DNA of 64,000 nucleotides from Hydrogenophaga taeniospiralis (GTDB lineage: Bacteria; Pseudomonadota; Gammaproteobacteria; Burkholderiales; Burkholderiaceae_C): the NCBI RefSeq assembly GCF_020510445.1, contig NZ_JAHBAG010000001.1:2580501-2644500 (forward strand). Direction: 5' to 3'. The translations under genes were made by a program, and so were the position numbers. The notes under the pieces are model-generated. The model ran no database searches. It saw only the letters and a list, made by a program, of their open reading frames with translations, and was not told where the DNA came from. This document shows positions 55,672 through 64,000 of this stretch, piece after piece; position 1 is the first letter of the stretch, and each line of letters begins with the position of its first letter.

Positions 55672-56514
55672 TCAGGCGGCGAACCGGTGAGCGGTGGAGC
55701 GCCGGCCCTGCCCGGGCGGGCGGTGGTCGGCGGGGCGCCGGGGGTGCTCCAGCGTGGGTGCGTCCAACGGCCGCCGGGTGCTGCGAGCGAAGGCGGCAAG
55801 TCCGTCCATGTCCCGAATCTCGATCTCGCGGTCGTTCACATGGAGCAGGCCCAGCGTGGCCAGCGCGGTGAAGCTGCGGCTGACCGTCTCGTGCGCCACG
55901 CCCAGCAGGCTGGCGATCTCGCGCCGCCCCATCCGCAGATGAAAGCGGCTCGGTGACTGTCCGCAGCCCGCCATACGCCGGGCGTGCTGGATCAGGAAGC
56001 GCGCCAGCCGCACTTCGGCCGCGACCGCCGCCATGATGTCCACCAGCTCGCGGCTGCGCGCCAGGGTCCGGCTGCCGCCGCATTGCAGCATCAGGCCAAA
56101 GGCTGGCAGCGCCTGACTCAGCCACGGGATGTCGCACCTCGGGACCGCATATACGACGGAGTCCTCCAGGGCGGAAATGGCCACCGGATGCGACTCCATG
56201 CACAGCGCGTCAAACCCCAGGACCTCGCCACGGATGGCAAACGCCAGCACCTGTTCATAGCCATCCTCGTCGGTGCGGAAGATCTTGAAGGTGCCCGCAC
56301 GCACGAAAAAGATGGCGTCGGCCGTCGCCCCTTCGTGCACCAGGCACTCACCCGCGTGGAGATGCCGAAGGGCGACGGCGATGTGCGCGGCGGCCTCGGG
56401 CGGGGCGGCCGGCCCTCCCGCCATCTGCAGCAGATCGGCCATGGTGGTGGGCGCCAACCGGTTGGTGTGGTCAGCCTGCCCGGAGTGGGCCTGGATCGGG
56501 TTTTTGCAATTCAT
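55672..56514 (-). CDS. Crp/Fnr-family transcriptional regulator
   Basis: A 280-residue regulator. The cyclic-nucleotide-like barrel spans about 45-150 (LVHEGATADAIFFVRAGTFK, then GYEQVLAFAIRGEVLGFDAL). The DNA-binding domain has GRREIASLLGVAHETVSRSF, where the ExxSR pattern is the FNR type that reads TTGAT half-sites. The N-terminal cysteine cluster of FNR is missing (only C3), and the position of FNR C122 is not cysteine (VVYAVPRCD), so an oxygen-sensing [4Fe-4S] cluster is unlikely. A proline/arginine-rich tail of about 40 residues follows. Start MNCKNPIQAH has an AGGAG site. It probably controls the stress genes at 56.7-63.8 kb. Confidence 0.9.
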   Translation of the reverse strand: MNCKNPIQAHSGQADHTNRLAPTTMADLLQMAGGPAAPPEAAAHIAVALRHLHAGECLVHEGATADAIFFVRAGTFKIFRTDEDGYEQVLAFAIRGEVLGFDALCMESHPVAISALEDSVVYAVPRCDIPWLSQALPAFGLMLQCGGSRTLARSRELVDIMAAVAAEVRLARFLIQHARRMAGCGQSPSRFHLRMGRREIASLLGVAHETVSRSFTALATLGLLHVNDREIEIRDMDGLAAFARSTRRPLDAPTLEHPRRPADHRPPGQGRRSTAHRFAA

Positions 56515-56563
56515 CGGTGGCTCCTGCTTGTGCACCCCGAAATGGGTTCATCATGCGCTTGCA

Positions 56564-56579
56564 TGTGATGAATGTCACG
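56564..56579. promoter_or_regulatory. CRP-type site between the regulator and adh genes
   Basis: TGTGA-TGAATG-TCACG, a near-perfect match to the CRP consensus TGTGA-N6-TCACA, in the 168-base divergent gap. Confidence 0.5.
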
Positions 56580-56682
56580 GTTCATCGGACTGGGCACCCG
56601 GACCACGGTCAACCATGCAACCGGCCATCCGCCGGGGCCGCGTGCCCACGGCCCCGGCAAATACCGATGAAAGGGCAAGGAG

Positions 56683-57690
56683 ATGAGCCACACGATGCGT
56701 GCCATGGTGCTGGAGCGGCCCGGTACCGGCCTGCGCCTGGTGCACCGCGCGGTGCCCGCGCCCGGCGCCGGGCAGATCCTGATCGCGGTGGAAGCCTGCG
56801 GCGTGTGCCGCACCGACCTGCATCTGGTGGACGGCGAGCTGCCCGACCCGGTGCTGCCCTTGATTCCCGGCCACGAGATCGTGGGCCGGGTGGCAGCGCT
56901 GGGGGCCGGTGTGCCGGGCTGGCAGGCTGGCCAGCGCGTGGGCGTGCCCTGGCTGGGCTGGACCTGTGGCCATTGCCGCTTCTGCCGCACCGGACGGGAA
57001 AACCTGTGCGAGCAGGCGCGCTTCACCGGCTACCAGATCCCCGGCGGCTACGCGCAGTACACCGTGGCCGATGCGCGCTACTGCTTTGCGCTGCCCGATG
57101 AGCCCGCGCCCGAGCACCTGGCGCCGCTGCTGTGCGCGGGGCTGATCGGCTACCGCGCGCTGCGCATGGCCGGCGACGCGCGGCGGCTCGGGGTGTATGG
57201 CTTTGGCGCGGCGGCGCACCTGATCACGCAGGTGGCGCGGCGCCAGGGCCGCGAGGTGTTCGCCCTCACGCGCCCGGGCGACGCCGAGAGCCAGGCGTTT
57301 GCGCGCCGCCTGGGCGCGGCCTGGGCCGGTGGTTCGGATGAAACGCCCCCCGAACCGCTGGACGCGGCCCTGATCTTTGCCCCGGCGGGTGCGCTGGTGC
57401 CCACCGCGCTGCGGCACCTGGACCGGGGCGGCTGCGTGGTGTGCGCGGGCATCCACATGAGCGACATCCCTTCATTTCCCTACGCCTGGCTCTGGGGCGA
57501 GCGCTCGCTGCGCTCGGTGGCCAACCTGACGCGCCGCGATGGCGACGAATTCTTTGAACGGGTGCGGCAGGCACCGCTGCAGACCGAGGTGCGCGTGTTT
57601 GCGCTGGAGCAGGCCAACGAGGCGCTGGACCAGTTGCGCCGCGGCGCTTTCCAGGGCGCGGCCGTGCTGCGCATGGACGCGCCGGCTTGA
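56683..57690 (+). CDS. Zinc-dependent alcohol dehydrogenase (AdhP-like)
   Basis: A 335-residue medium-chain dehydrogenase. Catalytic zinc ligands are in EACGVCRTDLHLV and IPGHEIVG. The structural zinc site is the four cysteines of WTCGHCRFCRTGRENLC (about 91-107). The nucleotide fold begins at RRLGVYGFGAAAHLITQVAR, whose GxGAAxH differs slightly from GxGxxG. It interconverts an alcohol and aldehyde with NAD(H), fitting fermentation or aldehyde detoxification at low oxygen. It diverges from the Crp/Fnr gene and is convergent with the phosphoribosyltransferase operon. Confidence 0.92.
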   Translation: MSHTMRAMVLERPGTGLRLVHRAVPAPGAGQILIAVEACGVCRTDLHLVDGELPDPVLPLIPGHEIVGRVAALGAGVPGWQAGQRVGVPWLGWTCGHCRFCRTGRENLCEQARFTGYQIPGGYAQYTVADARYCFALPDEPAPEHLAPLLCAGLIGYRALRMAGDARRLGVYGFGAAAHLITQVARRQGREVFALTRPGDAESQAFARRLGAAWAGGSDETPPEPLDAALIFAPAGALVPTALRHLDRGGCVVCAGIHMSDIPSFPYAWLWGERSLRSVANLTRRDGDEFFERVRQAPLQTEVRVFALEQANEALDQLRRGAFQGAAVLRMDAPA

Positions 57691-57700
57691 AGGAGACGGG

Positions 57701-58321
57701 TCAGGCCCTGAGCTGCGCGATCACCTCGTCGTCCTCCACCTGGGGAAAGTCGCGGTAGAACTGGCCGACGGCCTGGAAGTCTTCGGGGGCGTGCAGGCAG
57801 ACCACCTCGTCGGCCAGGGGCTGGACCAGCTCCAGTGCTTCGAGTGACGACACGGGCACGGCGCAGACCAGCCGGGCCGGATGGCGCTGGCGCACGCTGT
57901 GCAGCGCGGCGATCATGGTCGCGCCGGTGGCCAGGCCGTCGTCCACCACGATCACCACGCGACCGGCCGGGTCGATGGGGGTGCGCAGCGGCGAGTACAT
58001 CGTGCGGCGCGCGTCGAGTGTCCGCAGCTGCCGGCGCTTTTCTTCGTCAATGTAGTGTGGGTCGGCGCCGACCTCGGCCGCATAGGGGGCGATGGTGCTC
58101 CAGCCGCTCTCGTCGATGGCGCCGATGGCCAGCTCGGGCTGGTACGGCGCGTGCAGCTTGCGCACCAGCACCACGTCGAAGTCGCCCTTGAGCAGACCGG
58201 CCAGGGTCTTGCCCATGGGCACCGCGCCACGGGGAATGGCGAGCACCAGCGGTTTCTGGCCCCGGTAGGCGCCCAGCCGGGTCGCCAGCTGGCGGGCGGC
58301 GTCTTCGCGGTTCTGGAACAT
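57701..58321 (-). CDS. Phosphoribosyltransferase-family protein (distal gene of the groL operon)
   Basis: A 206-residue type I PRTase fold: LVLAIPRGAVPMGKTLAGLL, then VVLVRKLHAPYQPELAIGAI, and the PRPP loop VVIVVDDGLATGATMIAAL (about 121-139). Start MFQNREDAAR. Members of this group occur with erythromycin-esterase- or dienelactone-hydrolase-like proteins, sometimes fused; the reaction is not established. It follows the other PRTase gene by 11 bases. Confidence 0.88.
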   Translation of the reverse strand: MFQNREDAARQLATRLGAYRGQKPLVLAIPRGAVPMGKTLAGLLKGDFDVVLVRKLHAPYQPELAIGAIDESGWSTIAPYAAEVGADPHYIDEEKRRQLRTLDARRTMYSPLRTPIDPAGRVVIVVDDGLATGATMIAALHSVRQRHPARLVCAVPVSSLEALELVQPLADEVVCLHAPEDFQAVGQFYRDFPQVEDDEVIAQLRA

Positions 58322-58332
58322 GGCGGCTCCTT

Positions 58333-58908
58333 TCAAACGGTCCGGCCCGCGGGCGCCGGCTGCAGCAACTGGATGCTGAAGTCGGGCTCGTAGGGCGGCA
58401 CATGGCATTCGACGATGTCGGTGGGCGCGACCTCGAGTCGCAGTCCCACCACGTCGGCCCGCAGCGGCAAGGTGGTCACGCAGCGGTCGGCCAGCACCAC
58501 GAGGCGGACGGCCGCGGGCCGTTTGCGGGTCAGCCAGTCCACCACCTTCAGCGCCGAGTGACCGGTGTACAGCACATCGTCCACCACGAGCAGGGTGTGG
58601 TCTCGCAGGTCCAGCGCGGCGTGGTGCGGCTCTTCGGCGAACTGCGTGTCGGGGAACAGCAGCGTGAGGTCGTCGGCGTAGCGCTTGACCGACAGGTCCA
58701 GCCGCAGTGGTGGGGCCAGACCATGGCGTTGCACCATGCGCTGGGTCAGGTGGTCGGCCAGCGGCGCGCCCCGGCGCAGCACGCCCACCACCGCCACCGG
58801 GCCGTGGCCCTGCAGCAGCCCGACCGCCTGCTGTGCCATGCGGTCCATCACGGCGCCCAGGCTGGTGCTGTCGTAGAGACAGGTTCGGGAGCCAGGAACG
58901 TCGTTCAT
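58333..58908 (-). CDS. Phosphoribosyltransferase, PyrR/HPRT-like
   Basis: A 191-residue type I PRTase. PyrR/HPRT features are VAVVGVLRRGAPLADHL, the PRPP loop HTLLVVDDVLYTGHSALKVV (about 102-121), and VVLADRCVTTLPLRADVVGL. PyrR acts in pyrimidine control and uracil salvage, but pyr genes are absent here and this gene sits with groL. A distinct salvage or stress function is therefore likely. Confidence 0.87.
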   Translation of the reverse strand: MNDVPGSRTCLYDSTSLGAVMDRMAQQAVGLLQGHGPVAVVGVLRRGAPLADHLTQRMVQRHGLAPPLRLDLSVKRYADDLTLLFPDTQFAEEPHHAALDLRDHTLLVVDDVLYTGHSALKVVDWLTRKRPAAVRLVVLADRCVTTLPLRADVVGLRLEVAPTDIVECHVPPYEPDFSIQLLQPAPAGRTV

Positions 58909-58926
58909 GGGTGTTTGCGGCCCGCT

Positions 58927-59574
58927 TCAGGCGTCCGGCCTGTGAGGCAGGTGTTTCAGGAACCAGTCGGCGGCGAGCGCGGCCGCGCTCTCCAGCGTGC
59001 CGGGCTCTTCGAACAGGTGGGTGGCACCCGGCACCACTTCCAGGCGTTTGGCGCAGCGCAACTGGCGCAGCGCCCAGCGGTTGAGTTCCAGCACTTCATC
59101 GTCGTCGCTGCCCACGATCAGCAGGGTGGGCGCCTGCACGCGGGGCAGGTGCTCCTGGGCCAGATCGGGGCGCCCGCCGCGCGAGACCACCGCGGCGATG
59201 CCCTGGGGCCGATCTGCCGCGGCCACCAGCGCGGCCGCCGCCCCCGTGCTGGCGCCAAAGAGGCACAGCGGCAGGCCCGAGAGGTCTTCGCGCTGCCAGG
59301 CCCATTGCAGGGCCTCCTGCACGCGCTGGCCGAGCAGTGCGATGTCGAACACCTTGCGCCGGTCCCGCGCTTCGTCCAGGGTCAGCAGGTCGAACAGCAG
59401 GGTGGCCAGCCTGTGCCGCTGCAGCGCGCGGGCCACCCAGCGGTTGCGCTCGCTCAGGCGGCTGCTGCCGCTGCCGTGCGCGAACAGCACCAGGCCCCGG
59501 GCTCGGGTTGGCACCGCCAGATCGCCCTGCAGCGAGGACGCCTGGAGAACCACGGCTTCAGTGATCATGACCAT
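58927..59574 (-). CDS. Alpha/beta hydrolase (dienelactone hydrolase-like)
   Basis: A 215-residue alpha/beta hydrolase with LVLFAHGSGSSRLSERNRWV at the oxyanion strand, the nucleophile elbow LCLFGASTGAAAALVAA (GASTG serine, about 107-111), the acid in TLLIVGSDDDEVLELN, and the histidine in EVVPGATHLFEEPG. A complete catalytic triad is present. Proteins combining a PRTase and such a hydrolase exist in mycobacteria (Rv0571c, in the DosR hypoxia regulon), which parallels this operon. Substrate unknown. Confidence 0.88.
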   Translation of the reverse strand: MVMITEAVVLQASSLQGDLAVPTRARGLVLFAHGSGSSRLSERNRWVARALQRHRLATLLFDLLTLDEARDRRKVFDIALLGQRVQEALQWAWQREDLSGLPLCLFGASTGAAAALVAAADRPQGIAAVVSRGGRPDLAQEHLPRVQAPTLLIVGSDDDEVLELNRWALRQLRCAKRLEVVPGATHLFEEPGTLESAAALAADWFLKHLPHRPDA

Positions 59575-59607
59575 GTCGGTGGCTGATGGCGCGGGGGGTG
59601 TTTCATC

Positions 59608-61242
59608 CTATAACTCCGGCAGGGTGGCTCCGGGCATGCCCATGTCCTGCGGGGCTTTGGGCGCCTGGGCGTTGGCGATCATGCAGTCGGTGGTCAGCAC
59701 CAGGCTGGCAATGGAGCCGGCGTTCTGCAGCGCCAGGCGCGTCACCTTGGCCGGGTCCATCACGCCCATCTGCAGCAGGTCACCGTAGGTGCGGGTGGCC
59801 GCGTTGTAGCCGTACGCGGGCTCGGCCGAGTCGTCCACGCGCTGGAGCACCACCGAGGGCTCGTCGCCCGCATTGCGGGTGATGCAGCGCAGCGGCTCTT
59901 CCAGCGCCTGCGCGATGAGACGGATGCCGGAGTCGTGGTCCAGCGAGCTGCCGTGCAGATCCGCCAACACGCGACGCGCGCGCAGCAGCGCCACGCCGCC
60001 GCCGGGCACGATGCCTTCCTCGATGGCCGCGCGGGTGGCGTGCAGCGCGTCTTCGACGCGGATCTTGCGTTCCTTCAGCTCGGTCTCCGTGGCCGCGCCC
60101 ACCTTGATCAGGGCCACGCCGCCCGACAACTTGGAGATGCGCTCTTCCAGCTTCTCCTTGTCGTAGTCGCTGGTGGCGGCCTCGCGCTCCTTGCGCAGGC
60201 TGGCCACGCGTTCCTGGATCGCCTGCGTGGTGCCGGCGCCACCGATCACGGTGGTGTCCTCCTTGCCCACCTCCACCCGCTTGGCACGCCCCAGATCGGA
60301 GAGCTGGGCCTTGGCCAGCGTCAAGCCCAGTTCGTCGCTGATCACCGTGCCACCGGTGAGCACCGCCATGTCCTGCAGCATCGCCTTGCGCCGGTCGCCA
60401 AAGCCGGGCGCCTTCACCGCGCAGGCCTTGAGCGTGCCGCGCATGGTGTTGATCACCAGCGTGGCCAGCGCATCGCTGTCGATGTCCTCGGCGATGACCA
60501 GCAGGGGCTGGCCGCTCTTGACCACTTCTTCCAGCAGGGGCAACAAGTCCTTCAGCGAAGACAGGCGCTTGTCGCACAGCAGGATGACCGCTTCCTCCAG
60601 CGTGGCGCTCTGGCGCTCGGGGTTGTTGATGAAGTAGGGCGAGAGGAAGCCGCGGTCGAACTGCAGACCCTCCACCACCTCCAGCTCGCTGCTCAGACCC
60701 GAGCCGTCTTCGATGGAAATCGCACCCTCGCGGCCCACGCTGTCGATCGCGCGCGCCAGCAGTTCGCCGATGGAGCGGTCGTTGTTGGCCGAGATGGACG
60801 CCACATGGGCGATCTCCTGCGAGCTGGCGCAAGGCCGGGCCATGCGGTGCAACTCGGCCACCACGGCCTCGATGGCCTGTTCCATGCCGCGCTTGAGGTC
60901 CATCGGATTCATGCCGCCGGCCAGGTAGCGCAGGCCTTGCTGGATCATGGCGTGCGCGAGCACGGTGGCGGTGGTGGTGCCGTCGCCGGCCATCTCGCTG
61001 GTGCGCGAAGCCACCTCGCGCAGCAGCTGCGCGCCCATGTTCTCGAACCGGTTCTCCAACTCCACCGATTTGGCCACCAGAACACCCGAGTTCACGATCT
61101 GGGGCGCGCCGTATTCGCGGTCCAGGATCACGGTGCGCCCGCGCGGTCCCAGCGTTACCTTCACCGCCTCGGCCAAGGCATCGACACCGCGGCGGATCTT
61201 GTCGCGTGCCTCCTCGCGAAAGAGCAGTTGTCTGGCGGTCAT
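59608..61242 (-). CDS. groL: Chaperonin GroEL, solo paralogue
   Basis: This 544-residue chaperonin subunit forms the double-ring folding machine. ATP-binding motifs are [20 protein letters not shown] and [17 protein letters not shown], and [13 protein letters not shown] precedes the C-terminal equatorial part. It lacks the Gly-Gly-Met tail (end [14 protein letters not shown]) and has no groES next to it, so it is probably an extra copy that uses the main GroES. Start [10 protein letters not shown] has a GGAGG site. It heads an operon with the hydrolase (33-base gap) and both PRTases, and an FNR-like box lies 92 bases upstream. Confidence 0.94.
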   Translation of the reverse strand: MTARQLLFREEARDKIRRGVDALAEAVKVTLGPRGRTVILDREYGAPQIVNSGVLVAKSVELENRFENMGAQLLREVASRTSEMAGDGTTTATVLAHAMIQQGLRYLAGGMNPMDLKRGMEQAIEAVVAELHRMARPCASSQEIAHVASISANNDRSIGELLARAIDSVGREGAISIEDGSGLSSELEVVEGLQFDRGFLSPYFINNPERQSATLEEAVILLCDKRLSSLKDLLPLLEEVVKSGQPLLVIAEDIDSDALATLVINTMRGTLKACAVKAPGFGDRRKAMLQDMAVLTGGTVISDELGLTLAKAQLSDLGRAKRVEVGKEDTTVIGGAGTTQAIQERVASLRKEREAATSDYDKEKLEERISKLSGGVALIKVGAATETELKERKIRVEDALHATRAAIEEGIVPGGGVALLRARRVLADLHGSSLDHDSGIRLIAQALEEPLRCITRNAGDEPSVVLQRVDDSAEPAYGYNAATRTYGDLLQMGVMDPAKVTRLALQNAGSIASLVLTTDCMIANAQAPKAPQDMGMPGATLPEL

Positions 61243-61326
61243 GTTCAAGTCCTCCGGCAGCAAGTCTCTGGGAATCTGCGTGACAGCACGTACAGCGCAT
61301 CTTTCCATCGTCCGGAGCAGGTTCGA

Positions 61327-61340
61327 TTGAGCGTGCGCAA
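61327..61340. promoter_or_regulatory. FNR-like box for groL (TTGAG-N4-CGCAA)
   Basis: TTGAGCGTGCGCAA sits 92 bases from the groL start. An AAAGAT -10-like hexamer (minus strand, 61304-61299) lies at the spacing expected for an activator at -41.5. Confidence 0.5.
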
Positions 61341-61393
61341 TGCCGTGGCATCTGGGTCCGCCGCCAGCGGTGGCACCGCCGTGTGGCGTGCCA

Positions 61394-61407
61394 TTGACCA
61401 GACTCAA
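61394..61407. promoter_or_regulatory. FNR-like box for hsp20 (TTGAC-N4-CTCAA)
   Basis: TTGACCAGACTCAA is centred 104 bases before the hsp20 start. TATCAG (61427-61432) lies near the -10 position for an activator at about -40. Confidence 0.52.
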
Positions 61408-61504
61408 TGCGCAGGCTGTTGTGGCGTATCAGCATTCCCGGCGGGGGCGCGTTTCCGTGTTTGCGCTCCAGTCATCCCGCATCCCACCCCAAAGGAGAAG
61501 CTCC

Positions 61505-61930
61505 ATGAACGAAATCAGTACCCGGGACCCGTTTTCCGTTGACCTTTTTGACGATGCGTTCCGCAGTTTCTTGCGCCCCTGGGTGGCCCGTGGCACCAGC
61601 CACGCCCCCCAGATCAAGGTCGAGCTCACCGAAAGCAACGGCGACTACAAGCTCAAGGCCGACATCCCCGGCATGCGCAAGGAAGACATCGAAGTCAACA
61701 TCGATGACAACAAAGTGAGCATCTCGGCCGAGCTGAAGAAGGAAAGCGAGGAGAAGAAGGGCGACCGTGTCATCCGCTCCGAGCGCCAGTACGGCTACGC
61801 CAGTCGCAGCTTCTGGCTGGACAGCCCGGTGGAAAAGGCCAAGTCCACGGCCAAGTACCAGGACGGCGTGCTCGAACTGACGCTGCCCAAGAAGGCGCCG
61901 GCCACCTCGCAGCGCCTCGATATTTCCTGA
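61505..61930 (+). CDS. Hsp20/alpha-crystallin small heat-shock protein
   Basis: A 141-residue holdase that binds unfolding proteins without ATP. A short N-terminal arm (DPFSVDLFDDAFRSFLRPWV) precedes the alpha-crystallin domain (about 35-130) with IKVELTESNGDYKLKADIPG and DGVLELTLPKKAPA (the GVLxLxLPK signature). Start at the ATG at 61505 with an AAAGGAG site. It diverges from groL and is convergent with ftsH. Confidence 0.95.
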   Translation: MNEISTRDPFSVDLFDDAFRSFLRPWVARGTSHAPQIKVELTESNGDYKLKADIPGMRKEDIEVNIDDNKVSISAELKKESEEKKGDRVIRSERQYGYASRSFWLDSPVEKAKSTAKYQDGVLELTLPKKAPATSQRLDIS

Positions 61931-61947
61931 CGGCCGGCGACCGGCCG
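61931..61947. terminator. Hairpin between the convergent hsp20 and ftsH genes
   Basis: CGGCCGG-CGA-CCGGCCG directly after the hsp20 stop. No T-run, so termination strength is uncertain. Confidence 0.5.
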
Positions 61948-61951
61948 GCCT

Positions 61952-63802
<1,851 letters not shown>

Positions 63803-63935
63803 GTGATCGCCTTTCTGTCGGGAGCGCAGGTGCAGCGCCGCCCATGGCGCAGCGCCATGGATGCCGGCCATCGGCCATGCATCTTAGTGGTTCATGGTGT
63901 CTGGCGGCCCCCCGATCGGGCGGGGCAGGGACGGG

Positions 63936-64000
63936 TCAGGCGTGGCTGTGCGCCAGTTCGCGGGCGATGCGGGCGTGGACCCGCTCCAGCTCGACGATGA
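63936..64000 (-). CDS. Partial reading frame at window end (C-terminal codons only)
   Basis: The minus strand from the window edge reads IVELERVHARIARELAHSHA and a TGA at 63936-63938. The composition is coding-like and helical; the rest lies outside. No family can be named. Confidence 0.35.
   Translation of the reverse strand, partial: IVELERVHARIARELAHSHA

Noticed and set aside
59608..61504. Search for groES and a CIRCE element near groL
   Set aside because: No small chaperonin-10 frame and no TTAGCACTC-N9-GAGTGCTAA repeat are present around this gene.

Overview
The window is GC-rich, densely coded chromosomal DNA with proteobacterial gene content. It reads as a betaproteobacterium of the order Burkholderiales, most likely family Comamonadaceae (Hydrogenophaga/Acidovorax-like). 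The evidence is the rpsP-rimM-trmD-rplS order, the phhB-rsgA-M48 peptidase/orn neighbourhood, glutaryl-CoA dehydrogenase beside a divergent LysR gene, and short interspersed palindromes of a type I associate with that family. The genus is inference. I saw no rRNA, tRNA, CRISPR array, transposase or integrase.

Layout. 1-5.5 kb: a TetR-controlled RND efflux operon (permease cut by the window edge), a DUF2239 gene with paired palindromic sites, a CPA1 cation/proton antiporter and a MAPEG-like membrane protein. 5.6-9.7 kb: a four-gene glycan-type operon (glycosyltransferase with a repeated coiled coil, PIG-L-like protein, Gfo/Idh/MocA oxidoreductase, DegT/DnrJ aminotransferase). 10.2-12.8 kb: an accessory patch with two divergent toxin-antitoxin pairs around a perfect palindrome, then a PIN-like orphan protein. 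12.8-15 kb: gcdH and its LysR neighbour. 15.2-22.4 kb: a 1589-residue LEPR/DUF4347 surface or secreted protein, a TolC-type lipoprotein, msrA. 22.5-29.6 kb: an EamA transporter and a divergent zinc locus (znuCBA against zur-ABC-FtsX permease-small exported protein-DUF3299) with two matching operator-like repeats between them.

29.7-44.6 kb is mostly housekeeping: AEC transporter, TM2 and GNAT proteins, the ribosomal protein/tRNA methyltransferase operon, Nudix, CobD/CbiB-like protein, RsgA, PhhB, M48 peptidase, oligoribonuclease, phosphate transporter, a DEAD-box helicase with a long structured leader, and glutamate dehydrogenase. 44.8-51.8 kb is a dipeptide uptake unit: an M19 dipeptidase divergent from a complete dppABCDF set whose internal gaps carry repeats and a hairpin. 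52.3-55.2 kb holds an MsbA-related exporter and an MgtE-like magnesium transporter.

55.2-63.8 kb looks like a low-oxygen/stress island. It has an FNR-type regulator (with an FNR-like recognition helix but without FNR's iron-sulfur cysteines), a zinc alcohol dehydrogenase, an operon of a solo GroEL, an alpha/beta hydrolase and two phosphoribosyltransferases, a small heat-shock protein, and an FtsH protease. TTGA-type FNR boxes lie in the groL-hsp20 divergent promoter and beside an unannotated intergenic stretch next to the regulator. That stretch contains stacked hairpins and a terminator-like element, so I propose a candidate FNR-controlled small RNA there. This candidate and the island's regulation are the most promising leads in the window.
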